From the NCBI GenBank assembly GCA_023634235.1, contig JAMKCF010000013.1, forward strand, positions 14,013,705-14,077,704: a stretch of 64,000 bases of DNA, given 5' to 3'. The notes beneath the pieces are model-generated. The model ran no database searches. It had not been told where the DNA came from and worked only from the letters and a program-made list of their open reading frames with translations. Shown in pieces: positions 10,940 to 25,900 of the stretch. The position numbers and the translations under genes were made by a program. Source of the DNA: Pisaster brevispinus (Eukaryota; Echinodermata; Asteroidea; Forcipulatida; Asteriidae). Position 1 is the stretch's first letter; the number at the start of each line of letters is the position of its first letter.

Positions 10940-13900
10940 GTAAGTTTACAGAAATAACCCTGACCCCTATGGCTTAAGGGCCTTTTCAAACTTCAGTCTT
11001 GTGAAAGCTATCCTAGTAATAACAGAGGATCCAGACCCCAACAAAATAGCAACCATTTTAAACTCGCCATGATATGTAGAGTGAAATGATTACCATAGCA
11101 AAACCAAGGACCCTTGCTATGGCGATGTCATCATTCTTATCATGCTTATGCTCTGAATGCTTCACTAGTAGAAGAAAGTGTTCCGTGAATGATCATTCAT
11201 GGTCTTCTCCCCCACCCTCCCATAAAAAAGGGGCATTGGTAAATTTGTGTTCTAATAAGTCATGTGAAAGCTTGTTCAATAATCGCAATTAAAAGAAGTG
11301 ATAGACAACCGGTACCCATTACCAAGGACCTTTGTTACTGCTGGTGCTCGTGTGAAAGGGCCTTTAGCCTCCAAAACTGGAGCCTGGTGCACCACTAGAA
11401 TCACTCCGCCTTTACACACACTGGAGTCCCGCTCCAGTCAATTTTTCTTTGTTCAAACCCAAATTATTTTAACACACTTGAGTGTAGTGAGTTCACAATC
11501 AGCAGTTGCCTACTTCTCTCCTGTACATCATTGACGGAGCTGCCAACTCTCCCTAAATTCTGCAGAAAGTTTCCTTCAAACAAACCATTCTTTCTACGAT
11601 GGAAACGTTTCCCCACCCTAATTAGTTGAATGTTCTAAATATCTCCCCGATTGTTTTACATCGACCTGATTGCAAGATGGAAATGTTGGCAGCTCTTCAT
11701 TGTCGGGCTTTGCATCCTTAACACCAGGTGTTCACTTCTTACACTCTGGCTTATGTCATTTACATTTTTAAGTACAAAGTAACTATGAGGTTGTTCAGAC
11801 ACAGTACTAAAGTCGGTTTTAAGGCAGTTTTAACTCATGAGTTAAAACTGCCTTAAAACCGACTTTAGTACTGTGTTAAACCTGAATGAATTCAGGTTTA
11901 ACTTTATGTGTCTTAACGCTCTGCTCTTAAAACTTAACCGAATCGGGTTGAACTCGAATGAGTTTGACCTCCTAAAACTGAAGATAAACAGTATGGGGTT
12001 TAACTTCCAGCTGTCTGATTGCAAGGTAGTTTTATTTCTACTTTAGTAGGCTGTCTGAACATGGCCTATTTGTAAAAATTAGTAAAACCCCAGGAGAGAA
12101 CAAGCAGAGGTACACTCATTGAGCTGTCCAGGCCATACAACGGCTCTTTGCAGAGCCAACACACTCCTCCTTCAAAAAGAGATACACTCACTGCAAATTT
12201 TACTAAGTAAAAATAATTTCTTATTATATCCACACCATGCAAAAGCTTCAGACGTCACTTACTTACATTTTACATATAAGTAAAAGTACATTGAGAGGAC
12301 TGAAAGTGGGCAATTTGCATGCCTTGTTTGTTAACTTTCAGCAAATTTGAACATAAATTTCAGATCCTGAGCCTACTTGTGTTCTCCCTAAACAGTGGTC
12401 TGCTGGCCAAATGCTGGTTTTAAAAGCACATGAGTACCATTTAGAATTCTTTCCAAGTTGTCAAGCTGGCTAGTTCAATGCTGGAAAGCATACCTATTTA
12501 CCGATAAAAAATGGACAAGGGAAAAAGATGGTGGACCAGCGCGGCCCTTTCATGGCAAAACAGCCCCAAAACGAATATTTTGTTTTTTTATATGTTAAGG
12601 TAATTTCTGTGTAAATGGAGGGCCCTTTTTCCATTTAAAAGCTTCAAAGGCATGCTGTGTGTGGTTAGGAATAAAACATGTCCTATCTCAGCATCTTTAA
12701 CACTTTCGACCTGTATTTATGGCAAAACAGCTTACATGTATCTCTGTACTTACTTTTCTCAAAATGTCATTTTTCGAGGCTGTTTTGCAATGGAGGGCCA
12801 AGCGAAATGACAAGTTAACTGGTCCTGCTGGCTAGTCACTGAAACCCTAAGGGCAAACCCGATATTAAATTCCAGGAAGAAAATATACATATTGCACCTT
12901 TTGTGAGAATCAAGTGCATTATGTACAAACTGCTGATAGAGAAGGTGGGTCGAACTTTGGCAACAAGTTTGAAACCTGCTCAGTCATGGTGCAATTGTTA
13001 ACTGCCATTTCAAAGTCTGTGCTTAGTCACACCACAGACTAGAACAAAGTGAAGTAGTGTGCATGATCAACCCCATTTTATGTAGATTTATAAGTATCAT
13101 TTACTTAGAACCTTACATGTATGTATGGAATTTGATTTTTGTGCCAGGGCCATTGATTAATTTAGATAAATGCTTTTTTTAATTTTAAATATTGCAGACA
13201 GCATACGTGTGTCCAAATTTACAGTCAATCAGTTAAAAATTCAAAAGAAAGAACACAGTAACATAAAGACTAATTAGTAAAAAAAAAGTTGGCGGCCTAT
13301 AGTGAAATGACAAGCTAACTGGTCCTTTTGGCTAGCCACTGTAACTCATTTGCTGCATCCAAAAAGAGTCAGAGGGCCACTGTGTTGGGGGGGATGTTGC
13401 TATATAGGGGGTGACTTTGTAGGGGGACTTTGTTACTGGGCTACTTTGTAGCTAGGCAACTTTGCTGGGGGGGGGGGCTTCTGGCGTCCGATTTTACAAC
13501 AAAAAATGAAAGAAGAAAAAACAGAGATGAAAGAAAAAGCTTGCCAGCTTGTTTACCTGAATGGAAGTTATTGTTATACATGTAGTATGGATTATCTTTT
13601 GACTAGACAGTGTATGTAAATAGAATGTTATGTAACTGCCCAGTGAGCTCATTGTGTCAACAGATTTGGATATTGATAATGAGAGGGTGTGTTTGTGGGT
13701 AGGTACATTTAAGCCAGGGACTAGACAACAAAATGGACAACATGGTTCCATGCCATCCCAGGCGGAAAGCATGTGTACAAAACCAATGGGAGCTGTTGCC
13801 AAAATATTACAACATAAGAGGGACAACAGGAGGTCCTTGATAACAGGTGTGTTATCTATGGATCAGGATGAGGGTGTGTCACTATAGGGATGGGGGTGTG

Positions 13901-16900
13901 TCACTATGGGGCCATGTCACTATGGGGTGGGGGTGTGTCACTATGGGGCCGCGCCATTTCGGTTCATTCACATTTATTTCAATGCTGTCAGTGGGCCAGT
14001 AATATTCCTGAAGCATGGCAAAATAGACTACATGATTTCCTAATGTGAAGAATAGTTGGAAATCTTGGAAAGTTTAATTGGAGTTCTGGGAACAATGGAC
14101 ACAATTGGCGACCAGAGTCAAAGTGGGTAAACGATGTAGACAAACCAAGCAAGCAATGCACAGCGTGCATGGACAGCCCTCGAAATAACCCACGGCACCC
14201 ACAGCAGTTGCCGTGGTGCCCAGTGCTTTTGCTGTGGTGCCCTTTGCAAAGTTCCAGTACAAATTTGCATTTTCCTCAAAGAGTGCCCCTAACCAGAGGA
14301 GAAATGCCGTGCCCCTTCAAGAGCGAATTTCAAGGCCTGCATGGAACAGCATAGCTGCTTCCCACCTTATGGCAGGAGAAGGACTCGAAAGCAGCCATGT
14401 TTTTTCATGCACACTGTGCATTGCTTTGCACAGGTTTTAGAAAGGGAATTCTATAAGGAAGAACTTTTTAAAAACTTTTTTTGCTGTAAAACAATGACTT
14501 CAAGGAGATCATGCAGTTTGTAAAAATGAAACAAAAGCTTTCTGTTGTGTACTGTTAGTGTGGTCTTCACGCTTGAGTGGTCAAACAATGCGGTCATAGT
14601 GGTTGTTTAGCCCCAAATAGTTCGGTAACGAAAGGGTTAACTAGTGGTTGGTTAGTGACGTTCGTAGAGCATGAGCACTGAAGTTGAGGTGCAAATGACT
14701 CAAGCAGTTCTAGGATGCTCTCAATATTATAATTATTCCCTTTTTATAGTCGAATCGTCATCATAGATACCTGTTGATATCTTTTTTACACTTAAAAAAA
14801 CAAACGCATTTAGTAATAAAGAATTCAAGTTGAAAATGCACCTCTCCATGCGGCATTTTCCTGATTGAAAAATGGTGAAGTTTGGTGGTGTATTTGCATT
14901 TGCTCCGTACATTTATATCTAGGCAGGGCTCGAATTTGGGGTACAATTCCACAAGACCGCAGGGCTTGTTGCTAAAAGTGTTTACTGGACCAGAATTTAT
15001 TTCACAAGACCAGAATCTTCATGAGAAAGAGCTTTCTACACAGTTTAACATGTAAATTGCACTATTAAGAGAAGATTTACAATGTATCTCATTATTTTGT
15101 CTTGATACTGAACAGAACTGTACTAGACTCGAGGTCCACATCTGAACACCATTTCTTTCTGTTAAAGATAGTACATAGTAGAAGTACTAGTAGCTATTAT
15201 TCAATTAAAAAACACAAGACCGCCGGACTTGTCAGGTCGTGAGTTTACTGGCCCGAGGCTAAAATCACTGGCCTCGGGCCAGCGGTCCAGTGTCAAATTC
15301 GAGCCCTGCTAGGCAAGTCCAAACTAACTAGCCGTCGATGACGAAGTCCTTTGTCGCATGGTTTGTTTGACCTCGCCTTTTTTTTAGATTTTGGGCTGGG
15401 AGTGTTTCGAGGAAAAGACATTTTTACCCTGTTTTGGGGTGAGTTGAGGAACTCATAATACATATTTATATTTCTTGGGGACTCCATCTATTGGAAAAAT
15501 TTAAAAGCTAAATATTTCAAGCAGCCTAGAACCGCTCTTTAATGACTCTACACGATCATAAAACATGCATTCTGATAACCATGATAACGGGTTCTCTCTG
15601 TACTGTGCTATGTGTATGAAAAGAGCTATTGATAACCAGTGATGCAACCATGCCCGAAAAGATTGTTCCGATAATCAACGAGCGTAACCCAACCATTGTG
15701 ACTAGACAGAGTTCAGGCTAACTTAGTCGAACTATGGTCAACACTCGTTCTTGCTTGAAGCTGGCCATAGCTTTTGATTTTTATTAGAGCAGGGGTCAAT
15801 TGTACCATGAGGTGTGTTGGGCTGTCAACAGACTAGACAGTATTGATGGGAGATCTCATACCATAATTAGGTGGGGGGGGGGGTGTCAGGATAAGACCGA
15901 AAAACAAAAAGATTTTTGTTCAAAATAATAAAAGAAGAGGAGAAGACTTAGCTGATTGCAAACTTTGATGGAACCAAAATTATGTGTCGTGCAAAAATGA
16001 TTAATTGCCTGTTGTTTCAGCACAAGCAGAGTCTTTCTCAAATGCGAAACGGTTGTACATGTAGCTCAATGTTTGCTTTTGTACATGATCCACTTAAACT
16101 TATCAGACGGGAGACATAGGGATGTTCCGTCCCAACTTGATAATTGTCCCAACTATAGTTGGGACTGGTCCCAACTTGAGTGTTAAAGTTGGGACGTCCC
16201 AACTATAACACTACTGCAGACGCACAAGCTGATGCGATCGGCGTTAATTAACAAGATTCTTTATTTCAACGGTTCTCGGCTCTTTATACAAACTTATGTC
16301 AAAACTGTCATGATGGAGCGAGCAGGTGCCCAGGAAGAGCCTAGTATACTCGCTAACTCGGCGTAAATGGTGTTTTAGAAGGTTCTGACACCGGCTTCAT
16401 GCTCATGCTCATGCCGGGTGAAAGCTTTCAGTCTCAAAATAGGCCTAGTCATTTAATTTCCCTTCTCTTGGAAAACCAAAATTCTAACTAATTTCAAATA
16501 TTCTCAAGGGCAAGGGAAAGTGGTCTTACAAACTTCAAACTATGATACTTACTATATTATTATGTTTTTGGTATATTCATGGGGGTGGTTTGTGTTTACT
16601 GCGATCCCAACTATAGTTGGGACGTCCCAACTTTATACACTCAAGTTGGGACCAGTCCCAACTATAGTTGGGACGATTGTCAAGTTGGGGCGGAACAGGC
16701 CTAATCATTGTTTGAATCAGCCAAGTGGTTTAAAAGGTATTATTAACTGCACACATCTGATGATCTCATTATAAATGTGCCTGTCATTAAACAATTGTGT
16801 AAACATAGCCCTACACATATACAGTATTTACCCTAACTCCCTCTTGAGTGATTACTGGGCTCTTTCCTCACTTGAGGTTTTGAATTTAGAGGGGGTTTGT

Positions 16901-19900
16901 ATGAAACATTTTTACTAGACCAGAGGTTTTTTTGCAATGCTTTAATAAAAAATTAACTTGTGAATTAAACTGGTTTTATTTGAACAAACACTGACAGAAG
17001 ATTTCATTTAGGTAAATCTGCATCAATACTCAACAGAATTGAAATATATTTATCGGACTCAAAGTCATCATTTCAACATCAATTTTTCAATCAATCAGTG
17101 AAGTCATGAGAAAAAACACAAGACCGCCGGTCTTCTCTGGCCTTGAGTTTATTCTGGTTTTCTGTGGATCCTTAGAAAGTATTTAAAAGTCTTAAATTAA
17201 ACCATCCAAATGCTTTAAGAAGCATTAAAATGTATTAATTCAGCCGTGTGAGGTCTTAAAAAATGGAGGAAACATGTAATGATTTTTCTCGTAAAGAACT
17301 GAACTATGCTGCGTGTAAACAAATAACATAAAACTCATATGAGCTGGAGGGCATTGATCTAGAATATCTGCTTCATTTGAGGCATTACTTTGTTCTTCAG
17401 TGTATCTGGTGATAGTCTGTGAATATTTAAAAATCTAAATTTATAGAAATCAGATTTGTTTTCTTCTTTTTATTGGTTAATTCTGAATGGCCACTAAGAC
17501 TTCCTCAATAACACCCCCACCCAAAGCAATCGTACATGTTTGGATCCACCTCAAATCTTCACAACAAAGACTGAAACCTTTGGCATGTGCACATTTGTTA
17601 CTCTGAGAGGGAAGAGGCCATTCAACTCTTGATATATCGTTATACGGTTCACGCATTAGCCGGTTCACGTAAAGACCAGTGTGAATGTTGCTTATCTCTG
17701 ATCCGTGTCGAAAAGAAGCGAGGCTGAACCGGAGAGGACCCTGGTAGGTTTCAACGGGGTTCGAAATGGAGATAGTGTGAAAAGGCCTTTAGACTGTGAT
17801 GACTTGCAGATCTGTCAAGGGTACATAATGTTCAGTTCTCTACAGGTACTTACAGGTACTTACATGTAAAGTAGTATTTAAGTTGAGGCAACAATGTTCT
17901 CATTAAAACTTAGTAATTACATGTATGTTGTGACAAATATTGTCATTTATGAGTTATGAGGTTTTTATTTTCATTTATGAGCTTACAACTATTTAGAATT
18001 AATGTTTGACATCACAAACAAAGTTAGCTCTCAATTAAATTGACTATATCTAGTGCTGCCAACTTTTCCTAATTCTGTAGAAAGTTCCCTGAAAATAAAC
18101 CAATCTTTCCATGTTCTGATTAAACAAACTTGTAAATCTCTGGGATTATGGAAACTTTTTTCCCTATTATGTTGAATGTAGTTCTTAATATCTCCCTGAT
18201 TGTAGTACAACATCTCCCTGATTGCAAGATGCAAATGTTGCACCATCTGAAATCCCCAGTGTTTGTTACGCAACAAACACACTTCTAGTTATTGTATTTT
18301 TTCTATATAACTTTGCCTACATGTATCAATCAACATTATGTTGACAAAAACCAATATTTTACCCTGCCTTTAGCTCTGTTACAATGCACTACGCGCTTAA
18401 GTGTAAAGTAGAAAAAAGTTCACCTACATGTGTAATCCGTTTTTGAAAGAGATTAGGATAGGGGTGACCACAGAGCAAGAGTCCAGAGAATAAATGTTTT
18501 ACATCACAAACAATGTTAGCCCTCAATTTAGTGCCAATTCTGATAAAAGAATACCTTCCACCAACTGGCAGTTGTTAGTAAATAAAGAAAGTAATCCTGA
18601 ACCATTTGTTCTGTTATGCCATGGAGTTTCTCAGTTGACAATAGAGTTACAAGTGAACCATTCAAAAGGAAGGGGGTCACTCAGGAGTGGATCAAGGGTG
18701 CTGGACTATACTAAAGCACCCAGTGCTGGAGGACTCAGGCCTCGAGTTCGAGACCGGTCTCGAGTCCATTTTTTGTAGACTCGGACTCGGACTGAAGAGG
18801 ACTCAGACTCGGTTGGGAGGACTCGGATTCGGACAACAGGACTTGACTGCAGCACTTAAAGCAGGCCCCTACTTTTAGTAAATAATTTCATGAACGGAAA
18901 TCTTGGCAAAAGTTAACATTACCCAGTCAGTTTCCCTTGTGGTTTATTACTTGAAATTTATATAATATACCTGTAACATATCTTCCTTTTTTTTTAGAGT
19001 GTGCTCGGACGGCCAGCATTATCATACTTTGATATGCCCTGTGTTTGTGTGTGCCTGGTTGTCCGGCTGGCCGGCCCTGACTGTGTGTACATATTCTCCT
19101 TTTAAAAAGACACACATACAATGCAGGCTTGAATGGGGTGGCAGGGATTTTCGGTGTACTGTAAAGTCCAATTTTTCAAAAAAGGCGGTTTTCTCATGCC
19201 TTTGTGTACAAATATTTATTCAATATATAATAATTTTAAAAAATACAAAACAGAAAACACAAAAACAAAAGCAAACAAGCATTAAACAAAAAAGTTAAAT
19301 ATACATGAAATCACAAAAATTTAAGGAAAATACACAAACGTACAAATTTTAATCACAAAACAAAAGTGAAATGCACAAAAAAAAAAAAAAAAAAAAGACA
19401 GAAAGGAATACTTTAATAGATACAAAAAATCCATCTGTTTTTAAAGTTGAGGCCTACATAAAATAAAACTAGATACAAGCCGAAATAAAGGATGTAAATA
19501 ATTCAACAAAATTTCCAATGACTGTGCTTTTTTACAATGCAGATTTTTTAAATGGGAAAACACTGTGAGGGAGGAACACACTGCACGCACCATACAGCAC
19601 AGTAGCGAAATAAACAAACAACTCGGAAATAAACGAACGACTCAGAAATAAACAAATATTTCAGAAATAAACCAATCTCAGAATTAAACCAACCAATAAC
19701 ACAAAAGGTTCCAAAGGCTTTTACCTGGCATCAAATGCTCACTGATTAATTGCTATGTCTAAGTTTTTGACATTGTCATGATGATGAAAGAAGGTTACAT
19801 TAAAGCTAAATAATTTCATGGTTATTAAAATTTTACAAGTCAACTGTGAAGGGGGAAATTAATAATGATCTATTAAAGCCTTTGCAAATATTTTGTTCAT

Positions 19901-22900
19901 GCGTATAACAAAAAATCGACATAAAAATTAACGGTAGCCGTTAACGAGAGGCACTTATTGTTCCATTGGCACTTATCACTTCTGAACCTGACATATTCTG
20001 TTATTCAATGCCAATATTAACGAAAAGGACGATAAATGTACGTAAACAACTAGCCTTGGAAATATTTTTCAATTTGAACCACGATTCTAGTAATTTACTT
20101 ACAGCAAGAGTCTCGAAAACTAAATATCTTTTCACCCAACTTCGCCTTGCGAAAATAAGTCATTTTGGTTTGGGGTATAATCATTTTGCAAATTACACTA
20201 ATAATAAGCCCCCCCCCCCAAAAAAAAAAAGAAGAGAGATTCATGTGCCAAATCGTCTCTCTGGTTGCACGACAGAGCATTTAAGAACTTAAGCGGGCTT
20301 AGAACATGTACGCCATAATGGCTTTACGCTCTGCTCACGCAAATTGTCTTTGAAAAAAACAGCACCCCTTTGCAAAAATTTGTTCTCGCGGGCCTGCCCC
20401 ACCTCATCCCCCCCTACACACACACACTGGTTACATCACTGCATAAGGGAAATATTTCCTCTGTCTTGACTGTTGTGATCATCATTTTGAGCATTTTCAT
20501 TAAATTTTTCATGTAATTTACTTTTAAGTAATCTTATTTTTAAATCTTTTCTCTTCTCATTTTCAGACAAATACTGGAGTATTTTGAGAACTCCTACAAC
20601 ATCAATGAGAGCCTGTTCACCACACTTGCCTGTAAGTCACATTATATGCACTTATTAAATCCCTTACTCCCAGGGGCCACTTTCCAAAATGCAACCTCAA
20701 CCCTCCACTTTGTCGTCCACTATAAATGCTTACTCAACAATAGCTTTAATCAACCTGTCTTGCCCTGGCGGTAGATATCCACGCACCGAGTTCTTAAGGA
20801 TTGTACACAAGCATGCGATGCACACAGCTCTGTGTTTGCAGTCACTCTGTGCTGTGGACAGTCCTTTGTTCTGTACACAATATTGGAAATCCTATTCTTC
20901 AACACTGTAACAAACACTGTGTGGACGTGTGTAAGTCCACATACATGTAGTGTTTGAAGTCCCTACATTATGTGGACCTCTTTTTCTCCCAGGTCAACAC
21001 TTTGTATATTTAGCATTAAAACATACAGGCACACGTACATTTGTACACGGTCCTTGATTCCTCTGTAATCGGAAGTGTACATGTATGTGTTTCTTTATTT
21101 TCCAAATGGATTTCCAACTGCATTTTAGAGATGCAAGGTGGGGGTGGTTCATTTTATACGGCCAATCACAAGCTCTAGTTTTGACCTCCACAATGATGAG
21201 TGTGCTAAGGTCAACCAAGAACCAACGAGAATACGTTTTTTTGTTACACTAGCATAATTGGCTCCGCTTTGAATTTGTTTATACAAGACGAATGATCAAG
21301 ATGCCAATGCTACGTGCAGTCACACACCTGCACACTCGACTGTATGGACAAGCTTGTCGTGTACATACATGCATTTAAATGTGTAGACATGGTACTATCC
21401 TGTGTACATGGTGTATGGATCGTTGCTGTGCACCAAGCTTGGGTGTGTGCTGGGCGTTTGGGACATAGTTGGGAATCGGAGGGGGGGGCGGGGGTTGGCA
21501 AATGCGACTAAACTGTTCCATCCGTCAGACACGCTTTGAGCATGCCCAACTCAACAACAATCAACATATTTACACAAATTGTTTTTGGGTCTTACACTCA
21601 TCAATCCTCTGCAATCAGGCAACTTCCTGATGAGGATTTGAAAGATACATGTAAGATTGGTATGCCCAGTGTCAGTTTCACAAAGAGCTAAGAATAAGAT
21701 TGATTTTAAGATGTGTATGAAATCTACTCCCTGGCAGTAGAATAAAGCAAGACCTAGTTCCCAAAAAACAAATCTACACAGCAAGTAGATATAACACATA
21801 GTGTTACCGCAAAACAAATATGTACATGTAGTAGTTGATCTCAATTTCTAAACAAGGTGTGATGTAGCAATACAAACCACTGTGGTGATATTGACAACTC
21901 ATCTTAAGATGAATATTATTTGTGTATTGTGAAATCAAGAACAGTTCCAGAGATTAGCATTTTGTTTTTTGGGGTGTACAGTCCTCAATCCACTACAATC
22001 AGACAGTTTTTCATCAGAGGATTTTGGGGGACTTGGAAGTGAAATGCAAACGAGAAAACAACTCAAACTAAGACTGTATTTTTCTACGGAATCAATTCTT
22101 TTTGAATTTGGTTTATTCAAACTTCTTGAAAATAAAATAACCCATAAAGCAGCTCAGTTGTTATACATGTAAATACAATTTAAATTGTTAGGCTATATAA
22201 TACAAATAATTTGTTAAAACTACCATTGAAACAAACTGAAAGCTTGGGACATTAATTAGGATGCTTATTTCTTAATTGTTTACAAGTAACAGGGAACAGA
22301 GGTCAATTCTTATTGTCAGGTTCTCTTTGTTGATTTGTTTCCATAAGGCTAAATAATAATAAACAAAAATAAAAAACACACAGTTGATTTTTCTCGATTT
22401 TTCCCGAAAGACCCACATTTTGTATATTTTCACTTAATCTTTCACTGGTTGATTTAATTTATCCATATTTTAGACTTTAAAGTTCTACAAAGCCAGAACA
22501 TTTTTAGTCTATCCCTTTCCTCCTGGAAAAAACGCCTTTTCTCCTCTTTGTGAAAATAAAACAGGCAATCAGCTGGTTTCCTTTTTTACCTGACCTAACA
22601 AAAATGATGTACAGCTTGCTTGCTTCCATTTGGATGTTTTTGACTGCCATTTCACTTTTAGACTTCTCATTTTGCTCATTTTCACTGGACGACAGTAACT
22701 TTGGTAGACAGAAGTCTGAAAAATATTTGAGAGGTCATTGAATTGTTCATTACTCCATGTACATGTGTACTCATGCCCTTGTCATGGTCGTCCATGTGAT
22801 GGTCCAATCACGTAGCTCCATGGTCCAATCGCCCCATGAGCCGTAACCCACCCACATTCGTTAGTACTTAACCATTGATTATTATCATTCAAGCATGGTT

Positions 22901-25900
22901 GGTTAGGTCTGATTGGTCAAGGTCGTATTATAAGAATGGCAATGGACAAACCATTCTAGGTTTTTTCAAAACTGGATATTCTGGACCCAGAGTTTAGAAA
23001 TTGTTTGGCCTAAGAATACTGAATCGAAACGAGGTCTTAAATTGAAAAGGAATGGGTTTTTTTACTTGATATTTGTTTATCTTTGGTTTAAAAGAAAACT
23101 ACTGTGCAATCTGGGATACGATAGGCCTGTCTTGGCTCGCAATTCTTTCAGATCGGCCCGGTATGCTAGCTTGTGCAGGGTAGAATCCTGATAATAAGTG
23201 AACTCACTCCCTGGAATGGTTTGCAACAATTCGTCTGCGCTGTTACAAAATCCAGCACCATGTTCTGTGTGTAGTGACCGAGTAGCCCAATGCATCAGAC
23301 TCGAGTTCTGATGTCAAAGCCGTGGGAGTGTGGGTTTACAATGGTTTAGGTACCTGGTCATGACACATGTGTCTATGACATGGGCAGTGCACTTCACCAA
23401 TTGTTTGCTTCTCTTTTGTGTCACACCAATACAAATGGCGGCCATTCAATTCTTAGAAGTCTGCAGTTGCACCTACCCTGGTAAATTCCAGGCTGATTCT
23501 CCATGGCTTAACTGAATTGGCTTATGAATCTAAATAAATTCTGGCCTTGAAGTGAAATCAAATAATGGTTTCTACTGTAGAGGTAGCATCAGTAATGCAT
23601 AAAAGTGAAATACATAGGCTGCTTTTTTGCTGAAAATGATGATGAAAATCTTCATTAGTGCATACATTATACAGGCCTATTATACACATATGGTCTAGAC
23701 GTCACGAGAGCACGCGTCTATGCCCCCTACCTCTTCTGGTCACTCAAAGTTTTGTTTTATAACATACCTCGGTCTGAATATAAAATAAGAAAAGAAACTT
23801 TTCAAAGTTTTATAACTAGACCGTTTTAATACAACAACTAACTCATGAACAATTAAATCGCAAGTAATTCAATAATTAAACGAATGCTTTTAGTTTCCCC
23901 AGAATCAGTTTTGTTAGTTGCTGTTGAGAGGGCGCTGTTACCAGTAAACATATTTAAGTCTATTGCCCACTTTGGGAACTATTTCCCGCAAACTATGTGC
24001 GTGCGATGTCTTGACGCACGTCTAGTTCACAGCGGCACTTATCTCACGGCACACTAGCCTGTAGTTACCTCCAGGTGGCCGTGTTTCAGCGAACCACTAT
24101 TCAGAACTAGCAAGAGGTGTGTTTCAAATTGAAATAGACAATGCCATCCCGTTGTTAATGAATCAGCTTCATTTGTGTTATTACTCACAGCTGAGGATGC
24201 ATTCTACAAGTGCCCTGATCGTCTTCGTTTACCTCTCATCTTCTACTACACTCACACTGCCGTGGTCTACTGGAATAAGATGATGTTGGCTGGTCTCGTT
24301 GAGGTAAGGAAGTTTTTCAAAATCGCTGTTTTGGGGGTAATGTTGCAGAACTTGCTGATGAATGTAGGGGTGGAGCTTCTATTTGAGGCTTATTGAGAGA
24401 AGCTGGAATGGAAATAGTCTGGTCTAAACATGTCTCGAAAATCGGTATGCGTTGTTGTTGTTGTTGTTGAAACTAGGAATGAGACAAGATGTCTTCTTCC
24501 TTGGTTAGACCTTAAGCCGTGTCCGAATTAGCACCTATGGCTACGGCTACGGTTGGATGGCTGTGTCATTATGCGTTGAGGTATAGGATGTCCTTAGTAA
24601 CATCCTCAGCAACAGTCGTAGCCGTATAGCTGAAGCTGCCAATTCGGATATGGCTTTTTTCTTGGTGTGTCTTGGGCTCCGTTTGACGTTGAAGCACCGT
24701 GCAAACTGCAAACTGCTCCAAAAATTGATGACAGAGCCCAAGCCTGAGCCTAAGTGGGGGTGTGGGAAAGTCCCCCTAGGTAGCTTGGGCTTAAAGAGCA
24801 TGTGTCATTACAGGCATTATGATCAAAGCAGGCTTGTGGCTGTTATGGAGTTATGAACTCTCACCCAGTTACTTCATGCGCGTGGCGCTCTTTCCATAGA
24901 TAAGGAGGGAGGGCTTGTGCGTGCAGTAACTGGGTGAGAGTTCATAATTTCATGTATAGCCATAGGCCTCTTTTGATTGTGAGGACAAAACCCCTTTGAC
25001 ATGTTTAATGAAAAAACAAACCCAAAACCCTAGATATGCTAGACGGCCAGCCCAGGAAAAGATACATTGGTCGTTTCTAAATGGTCTCTTGAATTTAACA
25101 TAAGTTTTTTTGTGTTTTAATTTCCAGGGGCACCTGGATATATACTTTGAGACCATGTTTGAGACCGGAGTAGATGAACAGTCCTGGGATGATACGGTGA
25201 GTGTACATTGCAGAAGGAGTTGGTAAAAATATTATTATCACAACCAAACAAACGCCCAAAACCTCTTGACCATTGACCAACAATGGCAGCAATTTTTTAA
25301 TCGGAGGTCTGTGAAAGCGTACCCTTGCAGTAAGGTTGTTGGAGAGGTTTAACTAGAGGAATACTTGCAGGTGGTACAGTAAAACACCAGGCATGTGACT
25401 TTTTAGCTGGTCAGCTGATTTCTTTGTTTTGGGTTTATCAGCTGTGCCAGTAAAAATTGCAAAACACAGTACAAAGTCTTGCTGGGTTTGGCATTTCTCT
25501 CTTTTTTTGTTTTTTTGAAAACAGCAGTTACATGTTTGTAACAGCATTCTCCCATTATACTGGTCCGCTGGCCAAATGCCAGTTAAGACACCTGAGGACC
25601 AGTCAAAATTCACCCCCAAGTGGTCCGGCTGGCTAGAACAGTGTTGAAATGCATCCCTACATGTATTTCATTTGAAATATGGACTAGTGAATAAGGTGAA
25701 GGACTAGTGAAATGACAAAGTAACAAGAAAACCCTGTGCAAGACACATGTACACACAAGTTTTGTGTAAAACTTGTGAAGATGGGATGATCTTCAAAATT
25801 AAAGCAAGACGTTCTCAGGGAAACAAAAAAAAAAACCACTCGAAACTAAATTTTTCATTTTGAAAATTGCAGGAGAACTATCGGATGGGGGGCAGCTTCA

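Larger units (their letters stand above)
10940..20566. other. OvoA-like intron 1 (9.6 kb)
   Basis: It is filled with repeats: inverted-repeat elements at 11537-11695, 11792-12061, 14924-15308 and 16123-16697; a GCTGGCCAAATGC-type repeat at 12393-12500; G-rich tandem sequence at 13376-13480 and 13866-13950; a family A fragment at 16900-17160; a second gCTGCCAAC element at 18051-18245; and a GACTCGGACTCGG-rich patch at 18700-18830. A-rich runs occur near 19240-19400. I see no protein-coding exon. Confidence 0.7.
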
